Source: Kocuria carniphila
GTDB taxonomy: Bacteria; Actinomycetota; Actinomycetes; Actinomycetales; Micrococcaceae
Direction of reading: 5' to 3'
Assembly: GCF_004136555.1 (NCBI RefSeq)
Contig: NZ_NOIT01000009.1
Coordinates: 94,247 to 158,246 of the forward strand
Length of the DNA: 64,000 bases
Shown: positions 25,394-33,738 of the stretch, piece after piece
Layout of the letters: each line of letters opens with the position of its first letter
Position numbering within the stretch: position 1 is the first letter of the stretch
Position numbers and translations under genes: made by a program
The notes under the pieces: model-generated
What the model saw: the letters and a program-made list of their open reading frames with translations, nothing else
The model's database searches: none
Told to the model about the DNA's origin: nothing

Positions 25394-27064
25394 ATGGGTC
25401 AGCCTGAATTTCACTACGTGGACCAACTTCCCCGCCGCCCGCAGAAGCCTGAGATGCGCCTCGTTGCAAAAGATGGTGTGCGGCTCCGCGAGATGGGCGG
25501 CGAATCGTGGCTGGAGGTGGACCCGAGCGCGATCAAAGCGATGGCCTACGAGGCGTTCAGCGATGTATCCCATTTCTTGCGGACCGATCATCTGGCACAG
25601 CTGCGGCGAATCCTGGACGACCCGGAGGCCTCACCCAATGACCGCTACGTGGCCCTGGACCTGTTGAAGAACGCCAACGTGTCCTCCGGGGGTGTTCTGC
25701 CCATGTGCCAGGACACCGGCACGGCGATCGTTGCGGCCAAGCGGGGTCACCGGGTGATCACTGACGGCAAGGACGCCGAGTACCTTTCGCACGGCATCTT
25801 TGACGCTTTCCAGGAGCTCAATCTGCGGTACTCCCAGATGACGCCGGTCTCCATGTGGGACGAGGTCAATACGGGAACCAATCTGCCTGCCCAGATAGAG
25901 GTTTCGCTGGGTGAAGGAGCGCAGTACGAGTTCCTCTTCATGGCCAAGGGTGGTGGGAGTGCCAATAAGTCCTTCCTCTACCAGGAGACCAAAGCGCTCC
26001 TGGATGAGCAGCGGATGCTGGACTTCCTGCGGGGGAAGATCGAAAGCCTGGGGACGACGGCCTGCCCGCCGTATCACTTGGCGGTTGTCATTGGTGGTAC
26101 GTCCGCGGAGTTCGCGCTGAAGACCGCCAAGCTGGCCTCCGCCCACTACCTGGACACCCTGCCCGATCACGGTGAAGGCCTGGGAAACGGCTACCGCGAC
26201 ATGGACTTCGAGGAAAAAGTCTTCGAACTCACCACGCAGCTGGGATTGGGCGCCCAGTTCGGCGGTAAGTACTTCTGCCACGATGTGCGCGTTGTCCGGT
26301 TGCCACGCCACGGCGGTTCGCTCCCCGTGGCGCTCGCGGTGTCCTGCTCGGCGGACCGTCAGGTGCTGGGGAAGATCACCTCGGACGGAGTCTTTCTCGA
26401 ACAGCTCGAGCGGGACCCCGCCCGGTTCATCCCGAGCGCGGGGCTGGAAGAACTGACCGGTCCGGAGGATGTGGTGACCATTGACCTGGACACCTCGATG
26501 GGCGAGATTCGGCAGCGACTGAGCCAGTGCGACGTCGGCGCGCGAGTATCCCTGAACGGGACTCTGATCGTGGCCCGCGATATCGCCCACGCGGAAATGC
26601 GCGCGAAACTAGAGCGGGGCGAAGACCTGCCCGACTACATGCTCAAACACCCCGTTTACTACGCCGGGCCGGCCAAGACTCCGGATGGCATGGCGTCCGG
26701 ATCGTTCGGGCCGACCACTGGTGGCCGGATGGACGGATACGTCGAAGATTTCCAGTCGCGGGGTGGTTCATTGGTGATGCTGGCAAAAGGCAACCGGTCC
26801 GCCTCCGTGACCCAATCGTGTGAACGCCATGGTGGCTTCTATTTGGGTTCGGTGGGCGGACCGGCTGCCCGGTTGGCTCAGGACTGCATCACGTCAGTCG
26901 AGGTGCTCGACTATGAACACCTGGGAATGGAAGCAGTCTTCAAGATCACTGTGGAAGATTTCCCCGCTTTTGTCGTTGTCGATGACAAGGGCAACGACTT
27001 CTTCCAGGATGGAGGTGCGACCGTTGTCCCCCTGGGTCGCACTCGGCTGGTAGATCACCCCTGA
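25394..27064 (+). CDS. Class I (iron-sulfur) fumarate hydratase
   Basis: 556 residues. Interconverts fumarate and malate in the TCA cycle using an oxygen-sensitive [4Fe-4S] cluster. The three probable cluster cysteines are in PMCQDTGTA (near 104), SCSADRQ (near 316) and [11 protein letters not shown] (near 477). [12 protein letters not shown] and GGPAARLAQ belong to the beta-subunit-like C-terminal part. Length matches single-chain FumA/FumB enzymes. Many actinobacteria use the class II enzyme instead. The ATG at 25394 lacks a ribosome site and follows the AT-rich segment CCAATATATTGAT, so a short or absent leader, or a later start, should be considered. It is convergent with the signalling cluster. 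Confidence 0.92.
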   Translation: MGQPEFHYVDQLPRRPQKPEMRLVAKDGVRLREMGGESWLEVDPSAIKAMAYEAFSDVSHFLRTDHLAQLRRILDDPEASPNDRYVALDLLKNANVSSGGVLPMCQDTGTAIVAAKRGHRVITDGKDAEYLSHGIFDAFQELNLRYSQMTPVSMWDEVNTGTNLPAQIEVSLGEGAQYEFLFMAKGGGSANKSFLYQETKALLDEQRMLDFLRGKIESLGTTACPPYHLAVVIGGTSAEFALKTAKLASAHYLDTLPDHGEGLGNGYRDMDFEEKVFELTTQLGLGAQFGGKYFCHDVRVVRLPRHGGSLPVALAVSCSADRQVLGKITSDGVFLEQLERDPARFIPSAGLEELTGPEDVVTIDLDTSMGEIRQRLSQCDVGARVSLNGTLIVARDIAHAEMRAKLERGEDLPDYMLKHPVYYAGPAKTPDGMASGSFGPTTGGRMDGYVEDFQSRGGSLVMLAKGNRSASVTQSCERHGGFYLGSVGGPAARLAQDCITSVEVLDYEHLGMEAVFKITVEDFPAFVVVDDKGNDFFQDGGATVVPLGRTRLVDHP

Positions 27065-27074
27065 TGTTTCGGGC

Positions 27075-27368
27075 CTAGTCAAAGTCCGATGCGTACTTTT
27101 GGCGCTCATCGAGCTCTTCGGTCAATTCCTCGACGCGATCCAGCGTGGCAGGATCTGCGCCCTCCGGATTGGTGAGGTATTCGCGTTCGAGCTGCCGACA
27201 TACCCGGCCATGAAGGGCCATTACCGTCATCAAGTCAAGGTCTGCCAGCTCGCTGGGGAACTGATCTGCTGGAGCCAGGAAGGTGCTGGCGGGGTCGAGC
27301 CGTCGGGAGTCAGTGGGCGCACTTTGGGGAGTGCTCGAGGGGGTCGTGGGAATGATGATTTCGCTCAT
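27075..27368 (-). CDS. Small hypothetical protein, end of signalling cluster
   Basis: 97 residues. The N-terminal 35 residues are Ser/Thr/Pro-rich and likely disordered; the rest is helical and acidic (LADLDLMTVMALHGRVC, then RVEELTEELDERQKY, possibly a short coiled coil). No family is recognised. Its ATG overlaps the TGA of the STAS gene (ATGA), which implies translational coupling and a related role. It ends ten bases from the fumarase stop, convergent with it. Confidence 0.65.
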   Translation of the reverse strand: MSEIIIPTTPSSTPQSAPTDSRRLDPASTFLAPADQFPSELADLDLMTVMALHGRVCRQLEREYLTNPEGADPATLDRVEELTEELDERQKYASDFD

Positions 27369-27727
27369 AATGCACCTTCTTCGTGGGGCGCTGCTACCAG
27401 GCTCGTGTAAGTGTTAGATGCGTTTATGCCGACAGTTGCGTGATGGCGGGGGAGGTGGGCGGGAACCACGAATTGAACGGGTGGCCCGTTGCCTAGGGAT
27501 ACCTCGTAATCGACGGCATCGCGCAGCAACTCCAATCCAGCCGCGTCAACATGGCGCGTGGGGGTTGCGTCTACGGTGACGTGAATGCCGGGCGTGAGTT
27601 TGCGAGCCCGGCGGATGAGGGGCAGAAGAGCCGACTGGCTAAACCTGGTCAGGCATCCTGCGGTGATGATCCGGATATTTTTTCCGTCCATGTCGATCTG
27701 GACGGTTACAGAAATTTTATGGTCCAC
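27365..27727 (-). CDS. STAS-domain protein, anti-sigma-factor-antagonist-like
   Basis: 120 residues forming one STAS domain. Such domains switch partners such as anti-sigma factors, usually through phosphorylation of a conserved Ser/Thr. The pattern is VQIDMDGKNIRIITAGCLTRF, then HVTVDATPTRHVDAAGLELLRDAV. The usual phosphorylated D-S-[ST]-G motif is replaced by H-V-D-A-A-G, so regulation by a serine kinase is doubtful. The start is a GTG at 27727 with GGAGG about 12 bases upstream. No anti-sigma kinase is adjacent. Confidence 0.78.
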   Translation of the reverse strand: MDHKISVTVQIDMDGKNIRIITAGCLTRFSQSALLPLIRRARKLTPGIHVTVDATPTRHVDAAGLELLRDAVDYEVSLGNGPPVQFVVPAHLPRHHATVGINASNTYTSLVAAPHEEGAL

Positions 27728-27803
27728 TCGTGCAGCCTTCCTCCATGTTAGGGGGTGGCCGCGGCTTGACCTACAGCTAAGCCCATTGGACTACCAGTGA
27801 GTA

Positions 27804-27817
27804 GGGAACGTTTTCCC
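27804..27817. promoter_or_regulatory. Short inverted repeat upstream of STAS gene
   Basis: GGGAACGTTTTCCC: GGGAA and TTCCC arms around CGTT, in the 118-bp gap between the second GAF-ANTAR gene and the STAS gene. Could be an operator. No regulator assignment is possible. Confidence 0.3.
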
Positions 27818-27845
27818 AGATAAGCGGTAATTTGGACGCAAAGTG

Positions 27846-28580
27846 TTAACGTTCAAAATGAGTGCGACCGGGCCCGCCGCCCATTTTTGCCACCAGCTCG
27901 GCGGCGAGGTCACGCAGCTTGATATTGCGGTGGTTGGAGGCCGCAGTGAGGATATCCACGGCCTCACCTTGCGAACATCGGTTCTGTCCCATGACGATCC
28001 CCACGGCAAGGTTGATCACCGTGCGTGAGTTGATGGCGGCCGTCAGGTCCTTTTCTACGTCCCGCTGACTTTCCAACCTCAAAGCGAGACGCAGTGCGCT
28101 GGAGACGGCCGCGACTTCCTGCTCGATCAGCTCCACCGCGGGGACGTCGAAGGCGCGGGGACGGGTCGCATAGACATCCAGTCCCGCGGCGGCCCCGCTT
28201 TCCAGCTCCATGGGTACCCCCAGAATCGAGTAGGTTCCCATTTCCGCCGCGGCTTTCCCATACTCCGGCCAGCGAGTATCCGATCGAGTATCGGGGACGT
28301 ACACCACCTGTTTGTCCCGGGCTGCGGTCAGGCAGGGACCATCGCCGTGATGGAACTGGAGCTCATCAAGGTCTTCCAGGAGCTCGTGCGAAGAAGCCAT
28401 TGGAGTGGTGCGCTTGGGGCGCAACAGGGTCACTGAGCAATAGACCTCGTTCCGGTTATCGGAAATAGTCCGGGCCAGGTTGACCGTGAAAACGTTGAGA
28501 AATTCGGAGATGTTTTCACTGTCGAGCAGCAGTTGTTGGATCTGCTCGTGTGAAAGGTCGTCGGCCTCGCGGTCGGTCAT
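27846..28580 (-). CDS. GAF-ANTAR domain protein (second)
   Basis: 244 residues. An N-terminal GAF domain (about 20-165: RNEVYCSVTLLRP, HGDGPCLTAARDKQVVYVPDT, YSILGVPMEL) is followed by a C-terminal ANTAR domain (about 170-230: LTAAINSRTVINLAVGIVMGQN, AVDILTAASNHRN), which in other systems binds RNA hairpins to prevent termination. It resembles the upstream GAF-ANTAR protein, and the two may be paralogues. Its ligand is unknown. It lies 70 bp downstream of the small protein gene, on the same strand. Confidence 0.85.
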   Translation of the reverse strand: MTDREADDLSHEQIQQLLLDSENISEFLNVFTVNLARTISDNRNEVYCSVTLLRPKRTTPMASSHELLEDLDELQFHHGDGPCLTAARDKQVVYVPDTRSDTRWPEYGKAAAEMGTYSILGVPMELESGAAAGLDVYATRPRAFDVPAVELIEQEVAAVSSALRLALRLESQRDVEKDLTAAINSRTVINLAVGIVMGQNRCSQGEAVDILTAASNHRNIKLRDLAAELVAKMGGGPGRTHFER

Positions 28581-28650
28581 GGACTGCTCCTTTGCAGCTG
28601 TGCCGAACTCCCCGAACGGATCGATTCGGGGCCAGAAGTTTCAGCCCAGT

Positions 28651-29001
28651 CTAGTCTTCCACGACCTCTTTGCCTTCAGGGTCTTCCCGTTCATCGGGAG
28701 TCGGCCCGTCAACCGGTGAGGTTCGACGGCGCAGGATATCGGCCGAGTACGGAGCCCGAGGGGGAGCCTGCTCTGCGAGGAGTTCATTAGCGGCTTGGGC
28801 GAGGAGGTCGCGTTGGAGGCGCGGCAGGACCAAGGAGTGGTGGAGGAAGGCGTCCATCTCGAACTCGCTGATGCTCCCACCAACGCTGAAGAAGTACAGC
28901 CACAAGCGACCTTGGTCTATATTGGCTGCGCGCATGGTCGCCAATAACTGTCGCGCCTGTTCGTAGCCGACAGAAGCGTCATCGGACTCATGTGATTTCA
29001 C
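28651..29001 (-). CDS. Small hypothetical protein between two GAF-ANTAR genes
   Basis: About 116 residues from the GTG at 29001, which overlaps the TGA of the upstream GAF-ANTAR gene (GTGA). The middle part is helical (YEQARQLLATMRAANIDQGRLWLYFFSVGG) with an ISEFEMDAFLHHSLVLPRLQRDLLAQAANELL stretch; the C-terminal 35 residues are charged and Pro-rich. No named family is recognised. The tight coupling to a GAF-ANTAR gene suggests a partner or target in the same signalling unit. Confidence 0.7.
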   Translation of the reverse strand: MKSHESDDASVGYEQARQLLATMRAANIDQGRLWLYFFSVGGSISEFEMDAFLHHSLVLPRLQRDLLAQAANELLAEQAPPRAPYSADILRRRTSPVDGPTPDEREDPEGKEVVED

Positions 29002-29723
29002 GGTGATTCGCCCTGCTTCTCCCAATCAGTCAAGATTTCGGAGGCCACGTCGATGACGCGGCGATTGCTGGTTCTCGCCCGTTCCAGCAAACGGGTGCGC
29101 GCTACATCCCGGTTCAAATGCTCCTGAGCCATGAGGACACCCGCAGCCAAGCCGATGGTGTCCCGTGTGGTCAAAGCGTCCGTCAACGCTTTACTCAGTC
29201 GCACCGGGGTGTCGATGCTCTGCGCTGTGCCCAGCAGCGTGGCAGCGGCATCGGCCAGCAATCCTAGAAGGTGCACCTCTGTCTCGCCAAAGGCATGGGG
29301 CTCTGCCGCGTAGACCTTCAAGGCACCAACATGACGTCCTCGGTAAATCATGGGGGAGCTCAGGATCGATCCGATCCCCATGGAGGACACGGCCCCGATC
29401 CAATCCGGCCAGCGGGTTTCGGTGGCGGTGTCGTCTACACGTTGGGGTTCACCGGTTGCCCATGCGCTCAAGCAGGGGCCTTGTCCCAATTCGTATTGCA
29501 GAGCGTCGATCGCCTCCACGGTGGGATCGGTGGAAGCACTGGATAGTCGCTTGCCATCTTCATCGAGGAGGGAGAAGCCGGCGCCGGTTGCGGAGGGAAC
29601 GGTCTGATGAGCGGCCCAAGCGAGTTTGCTGGCCGCAGAGGTGGCGTCCTTCTCGTTCAGGATCATCCCGGACAGGTGCGCGAAGATCCTACTGAGTTCA
29701 ACGGGTGTGGAATCAAATGACAT
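28998..29723 (-). CDS. GAF-ANTAR domain protein (first)
   Basis: 241 residues. GAF domain about 20-165 (GAGFSLLDEDGKRLSSAST, LGQGPCLSAWATGEPQRVDDT, GSILSSPMIYRGRHVGALKVYA) and ANTAR domain about 170-232 (LSKALTDALTTRDTIGLAAGVLMAQEHL, RARTSNRRVIDVASEIL). It should sense a small ligand or redox state and act on nascent RNA. It is the first gene of a five-gene minus-strand cluster (GAF-ANTAR, small protein, GAF-ANTAR, STAS, small protein). The 149-bp gap upstream probably holds the promoter, but I cannot place it. Confidence 0.85.
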   Translation of the reverse strand: MSFDSTPVELSRIFAHLSGMILNEKDATSAASKLAWAAHQTVPSATGAGFSLLDEDGKRLSSASTDPTVEAIDALQYELGQGPCLSAWATGEPQRVDDTATETRWPDWIGAVSSMGIGSILSSPMIYRGRHVGALKVYAAEPHAFGETEVHLLGLLADAAATLLGTAQSIDTPVRLSKALTDALTTRDTIGLAAGVLMAQEHLNRDVARTRLLERARTSNRRVIDVASEILTDWEKQGESP

Positions 29724-29872
29724 GATGTGCGCAGTTCTTTGGGTGGCCGGTCAAAGTGGGATGGCATCTGCCCCAAAGTGATATGTGAGTTTCCAGCCGA
29801 AGTCAGAAAATCAACTTACGAACCACTGTACTCGGGAAGTGCGGTTTCACTCGGGAAGGTGACAGGTGATTC

Positions 29873-30166
29873 TTAGAGCTCGAGCACCCGCGCGTGGATG
29901 ACCGAGCGATGGTGGAGCGCGGTACGGAGGGCACGGTGGACGCCGTCCTCCAGGTAAAGCGTGCCGTTCCAGGAGACGACATGCGGGAAAAGGTCACCGA
30001 AAAAAGTGGAATCGGCGTCCAGGAGTTTTGACAGATCCAGCATGGACTGTGTGGTCACCAGGTCGGCGAGTCTCACTTGCTTGGGTGGAATTTTCGACCA
30101 GTCAGAGGGTGTGACCAGGCCGTGTTCGGGGTAGGGGCGTGAATCGCCCACGGCCTTGAAGATCAT
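29873..30166 (-). CDS. Conserved actinobacterial protein, possibly ParB-like
   Basis: 97 residues beginning MIFKAVGDSRPYPEHGL, with PPKQVRLADLVTTQ in the middle and LYLEDGVHRALRTALHHR near the end. I know this pattern as a short conserved protein in Micrococcales and relatives. The D-G-x-H-R box followed by an Ala-rich helix resembles the ParB/Srx fold, which is a guess. It lacks a signal peptide or membrane segment. It lies 59 bp downstream of a TetR-family gene on the same strand and may share its transcript. Confidence 0.65.
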   Translation of the reverse strand: MIFKAVGDSRPYPEHGLVTPSDWSKIPPKQVRLADLVTTQSMLDLSKLLDADSTFFGDLFPHVVSWNGTLYLEDGVHRALRTALHHRSVIHARVLEL

Positions 30167-30225
30167 TGGTTCAGCCTAATGTGTTGCGCTCCTGCGATGA
30201 GGTGTGGTTCCGATGGGGGGACTTC

Positions 30226-30891
30226 TTACGAAACCACGCTCAAGGCCGGTCGCGCCAAAGGCAACTGAACGGGGCGGAAGTTCTGATCGAACTGGGCGCC
30301 CAGGCCACGCTGGATGAACAGAACGGTCGCATCGGTCCGTTCCTTCTGAGCTCGCTCGCTCTCGGCGCCATGACTGCGGTCCGCTGTGGACGCGAGTGAA
30401 CCGTGCACGAGCTGGGTGAGCTGGGCGGGATCGGTACGGGGGAGGTAACCCTCGGACATGGCGCGTTCCAGGATGCCCACCAGGACCCCTTGGAGCTTGC
30501 CCACGTGCGCGCCCAGCTTGGCAAAATCCTCGGGTGCGAGCACGGTCTTCATCGCCTCGCCGGGGGGCAAGTGACGGCGGCTCATGTCCTCAAGCTGTGC
30601 CCGTACGTAGATGCCCAACTGATCGATGGGATTGTCGGTCTCGGTCAGATCCCGCTCCAGATCCGCGACGAACCGTTCGGTCTCGTCCAGCGCATAGGCG
30701 ACCAGCAGCTCACCCATGTCCGCGAAGTAGTTGTAGACGGCGGTGCGCCCCACGCCCGCGGTCTTTGCCACCTGGGTCATGGTCAGATCGGTGAGCCCTT
30801 GGGTGTAGAGCAGTTCTCCAAACGCGGTGAGGATCGCACGCTGGGTGCGCTCTCGCTGGGCAGCGTTACTGGAGGCTGTAATGCGGGGCAT
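30226..30891 (-). CDS. TetR-family transcriptional regulator
   Basis: 221 residues. The N-terminal DNA-binding domain has RERTQRAILTAFGELLYTQGLTDLTMTQVAKTAGVGRTAVYNYF (about residues 13-56), the canonical TetR helix-turn-helix. The C-terminal ligand domain is unassigned. An inverted repeat CTGATTCTGTCAG at 30905-30917, 14 bp upstream of the start, is a plausible own operator. No divergent target gene is adjacent; the closest likely partner is the short ParB-like gene downstream. Confidence 0.88.
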   Translation of the reverse strand: MPRITASSNAAQRERTQRAILTAFGELLYTQGLTDLTMTQVAKTAGVGRTAVYNYFADMGELLVAYALDETERFVADLERDLTETDNPIDQLGIYVRAQLEDMSRRHLPPGEAMKTVLAPEDFAKLGAHVGKLQGVLVGILERAMSEGYLPRTDPAQLTQLVHGSLASTADRSHGAESERAQKERTDATVLFIQRGLGAQFDQNFRPVQLPLARPALSVVS

Positions 30892-31053
30892 GATGACACC
30901 TTATCTGATTCTGTCAGTAAAGCGGGGAAGGTCTGACCTAGGCGGGTGACGGTCTGTCATTACATTCAACGGCACGGGGTGCCAGATGTAATCCAGGCGC
31001 AGCGATCTCACTGAGATCTTTCAGGAAACGTCCCGCTTGTGCTCCGAAATGCC

Positions 31054-31110
31054 GACGACGCCGCGCTCGCCGGCCCCAGCGTGGGGAACCGGTGCGCGCG
31101 GCGTCGTCGA
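31054..31110 (-). terminator. Hairpin of two facing copies of the dispersed word, after the kinase gene
   Basis: GACGACGCCGCGCTCGCCGG (31054 on) faces CCGGTGCGCGCGGCGTCGTC (ending 31108), with a short inner CCCCAGCGTGGGG hairpin. It lies directly downstream of the kinase stop at 31120. Confidence 0.75.
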
Positions 31111-31119
31111 TCGTGGGAG

Positions 31120-31947
31120 TCAGGACTCGGCGGCGAGCCCGCCCTGCCACAGGGATTCGAACGGGAGGTGAGAATCGAGTCGGTGGCGGATGCCGGCGGA
31201 AACGAACGCCTTGGCGGTGCGAGCTGCGTCGATCTCGGACGCGCCCTTGGCCAGCTCGGCGGCAACCGCGGCGGCCAACGAGCAGCCCGCACCCGAGACC
31301 GGAACCTCGCCCACCTTGGGTTCGCTGAGCACCTCGAGTTCGGAGCCGTCGTAGAAGACGTCCACGGCGTCCGGGCCGGACAGACGCACGCCGCCCTTGG
31401 CCAGCACGGTGGCGCCGGAGGAATCGTGGATGCGTTTGGCGGCTTCCTTGAGATCCTCCACGTTGTTGATCTCGTTCATGCCGGACAGCGATAACGATTC
31501 GAAGTGGTTGGGCGTCACGAACGTGGCCAACGGCAGCACCTCGGCCTTGAGCGCCTGATCAGTGTCCAGGGCCGCGCCGGGCTCTTGACCCTTGCAGATC
31601 AGCACGGGGTCCAGCACCAAGTGACGCGGCTTGAGCTCGGTCATGGCCTTGGCCACGGTGTGGATCGTGTCCGGTGAACCGAGCATGCCGATCTTGACGG
31701 CGTCCAGGTCGTACGCGGCAGAAATGGTCTGCAGCTGATTGGCCAGGGTCTCCTGGTCAACCGGAGTCAGGCGATGGGCCCAGTCATTCTCCGGATCGAA
31801 CGCCACAATGCAGGTCAGCGCCAGGGAGCCGAAAACTCCCAGCGAAGTGAAAGTCTTGATATCCGCAAGCGCGCCGGCCCCGCCGGTGACTTCGGAACCG
31901 GCAATCGTCATGGCAACGGGAGGTTGCGGGCGGGAAAGTTCAGTCAT
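31120..31947 (-). CDS. Hydroxymethylpyrimidine/pyridoxine kinase (ThiD/PdxK type)
   Basis: About 275 residues from the ATG at 31947 (GGAGC upstream). Ribokinase-like kinase that phosphorylates hydroxymethylpyrimidine or pyridoxal in vitamin B1/B6 metabolism. It starts PPVAMTIAGSEVTGGAGALADIKTF, has VLDPVLICKG and TFVTPNHFE, and ends with the GAGCSLAAAVAAELAKG anion-hole/catalytic motif. The GAGC version is closer to Bacillus PdxK than to classic ThiD (GTGC), so pyridoxal kinase is a real alternative. No thiamine gene or TPP riboswitch is nearby, which slightly favours the B6 role. Confidence 0.85.
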   Translation of the reverse strand: MTELSRPQPPVAMTIAGSEVTGGAGALADIKTFTSLGVFGSLALTCIVAFDPENDWAHRLTPVDQETLANQLQTISAAYDLDAVKIGMLGSPDTIHTVAKAMTELKPRHLVLDPVLICKGQEPGAALDTDQALKAEVLPLATFVTPNHFESLSLSGMNEINNVEDLKEAAKRIHDSSGATVLAKGGVRLSGPDAVDVFYDGSELEVLSEPKVGEVPVSGAGCSLAAAVAAELAKGASEIDAARTAKAFVSAGIRHRLDSHLPFESLWQGGLAAES

Positions 31948-31984
31948 GGGGATATTGTGCTCCTGCAATCCCCGTGCTCGCGAA

Positions 31985-32013
31985 TTCAACGCAACAGGCG
32001 TAACCATTACACT
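31985..32013 (+). promoter_or_regulatory. Possible promoter of the queuosine-precursor transporter gene
   Basis: TTCAAC (31985-31990), 17-bp spacer, TACACT (32008-32013), about 65 bp upstream of the GTG start. The match is moderate. Confidence 0.35.
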
Positions 32014-32077
32014 GATCCACGACGCCGGGTGGCAGGCGACGTCGCACCAGTTCCCTTGATTCCGTGGAGAGTTTGTC

Positions 32078-32824
32078 GTGCCCAATTCCGCCACCCCGGT
32101 CACCCGTGACGTTTCCTCAACTGCGGCCCCGTCCGACGCCGCCGGCCCCGCTTTCGCTCGCCGCCCCCGTACGTACTTCGACCTGATTCTGGCCGCCTAT
32201 TGCGTGATCCTTGTGCTCTCCAACATCGGAGCGACCAAGGGTGTGGAGTTCGGTCCCATCATCACCGACGGTGGGTTCTTCCTGTTCCCGTTGGCTTATG
32301 TGCTGGGCGATGTGGTGTCCGAGGTTTACGGCTTCAGGGCTGCTCGCAAGGCCATCATCACGTCCTTCGTGTTCGGTGCGTTCTCCTCCGCAGTGTTCTG
32401 GATCGTGATCATCCTGCCGCCGGCTGAGTTCTACGAGAACCAGAGCGCATTCGAAGCCGTGCTGGGCCCGGTCCCGCTCATTGTGGTCGGTTCGCTACTG
32501 GGCTACTTGGTCGGCCAGCTACTCAACGCCTACGTGATGGTCAAGGTCAAAGCCAAGACCAAGGAGAAGCACCTGTGGGCCCGCCTCATCGGCTCCACCA
32601 TGGTGGGTGAGCTGGTCGACACCATCATCTTCTGCTCGATCGCGGCACCGATCATCGGCATCGATTCGTGGTCCGGGTTCCTCAACTACGTGATCGTGGG
32701 CTACGTGTACAAGTGCCTGGTCGAGGTGCTCCTCATGCCCGTCACGTACGCCGTGATCGGGTGGATCAAGCGCCGCGAGCCGAGCTACGGAACGGTTCGG
32801 AGCGACGTCGAAACCCGCGCGTAG
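32078..32824 (+). CDS. Queuosine precursor transporter (YhhQ family)
   Basis: 248 residues. Integral membrane protein (VUT/YhhQ family) that imports queuosine precursors such as preQ0/preQ1 or queuine. About six hydrophobic segments are visible from residue 35 on. The family signature is ILVLSNIGATKGVEF, then GGFFLFPLAYVLGDVVSEVYGFRAARK and GELVDTIIFCSIAAP. The start is a GTG at 32078 preceded by GTGGAGAG. The first 30 residues are a disordered extension. tgt lies 4 kb away, and the two fit a salvage route because no queCDEF genes are seen here. Confidence 0.88.
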   Translation: MPNSATPVTRDVSSTAAPSDAAGPAFARRPRTYFDLILAAYCVILVLSNIGATKGVEFGPIITDGGFFLFPLAYVLGDVVSEVYGFRAARKAIITSFVFGAFSSAVFWIVIILPPAEFYENQSAFEAVLGPVPLIVVGSLLGYLVGQLLNAYVMVKVKAKTKEKHLWARLIGSTMVGELVDTIIFCSIAAPIIGIDSWSGFLNYVIVGYVYKCLVEVLLMPVTYAVIGWIKRREPSYGTVRSDVETRA

Positions 32825-32883
32825 TTCACGGGTCTCGGCCCATTGGGGTGCGGCCGCAGTGTGAGATCGGGACTGAAACTCAG

Positions 32884-33738
32884 TCAGTAGCCGAGGTAGG
32901 CGAGCTGCGCGGTGATGGAGTGCTCAGCCGCGCGGCGGACTCCCTCCGGTACGTCCGCGTAGACGGCGTCCGTGATGGCCTCGAGGCTCGCGCCGCTGCC
33001 CAGCTCGTTGAGCACCGAACGCACCTGATCCAGGCGTTCCAGGCGGTGTTCAGTGAGCTCCTCGCAAATCTCTTGGATATCGTGCAGCGGGCCGGCGTGG
33101 GCTGGCAGCACCATGGCACCCGAATGCCGACCCAAGACGTTGAGCGAGCGCAGGTAATCGCCGAGTGAGCCGTCCGGGTAATCAATCATGGTGGAACCGC
33201 GGCCCAGGATCGTGTCCCCGGTGATGATGGTTTCCGGTTCGTCGTGCGGAATTCTGAAGCTCACGGAGTCCGACGTATGGCCGGGGGTCGCGATGACCTG
33301 AATCCGCATTCCTGCGGCCACGATCGTGTCTCCATCGCTGAGCGGTTCGCCGTCCCGGCAGTGCTCAGGTAGTGCCGCCCGAACGGGGGCGCCCGTCAGC
33401 TCGTGGAGCCGGTCGATGCCGTCCGTGTGGTCACCGTGGCGGTGTGTGATCAGAATCAGCACGACGTTACCGACATCCACGATCGCCTTGAGATGGCCGA
33501 GATCCTCCGGCCCGGGATCCACCACCACGACATCACTGCCGGGCCACGAACCACGGCCCTGCGCCGAGGGGTGACTGCCGTAATGGGCATGCTCCGGATC
33601 GGAACCCGGCGCGGACAGGATCCACGTGTTGGTTCCGTCCAACGTCATGGGCCCGGGATTGGGCGCCAGGATCACTCCCGCGCACGCGCTGACCCGGCGA
33701 AGCTCGCCGGGGTGGGCGTGTGGCTGGTCCGTGTCCAT
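32884..33738 (-). CDS. Metallo-beta-lactamase-fold hydrolase (LACTB2-like)
   Basis: 284 residues. The di-zinc motif is THRHGDHTDG (near residue 97), with further ligands in TPGHTSDSVSF, ITGDTILG and LPAHAG. The N-terminal VILAPNPGPMTLDGTNTWI and a C-terminal winged-helix-like region match LACTB2/RNase-Z-like hydrolases, which cleave RNA or thioesters; the substrate here is unknown. Its ATG directly follows the TAA of the SxxK hydrolase gene, so it is the last gene of a tightly packed three-gene operon with the ATP-grasp protein. Confidence 0.85.
   Translation of the reverse strand: MDTDQPHAHPGELRRVSACAGVILAPNPGPMTLDGTNTWILSAPGSDPEHAHYGSHPSAQGRGSWPGSDVVVVDPGPEDLGHLKAIVDVGNVVLILITHRHGDHTDGIDRLHELTGAPVRAALPEHCRDGEPLSDGDTIVAAGMRIQVIATPGHTSDSVSFRIPHDEPETIITGDTILGRGSTMIDYPDGSLGDYLRSLNVLGRHSGAMVLPAHAGPLHDIQEICEELTEHRLERLDQVRSVLNELGSGASLEAITDAVYADVPEGVRRAAEHSITAQLAYLGY

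Noticed and set aside
31948..32077. TPP or preQ1 riboswitch between the kinase and YhhQ genes
   Set aside because: No THI-box or preQ1 aptamer motif is visible; the gap is only 130 bp and shared by two divergent promoters.
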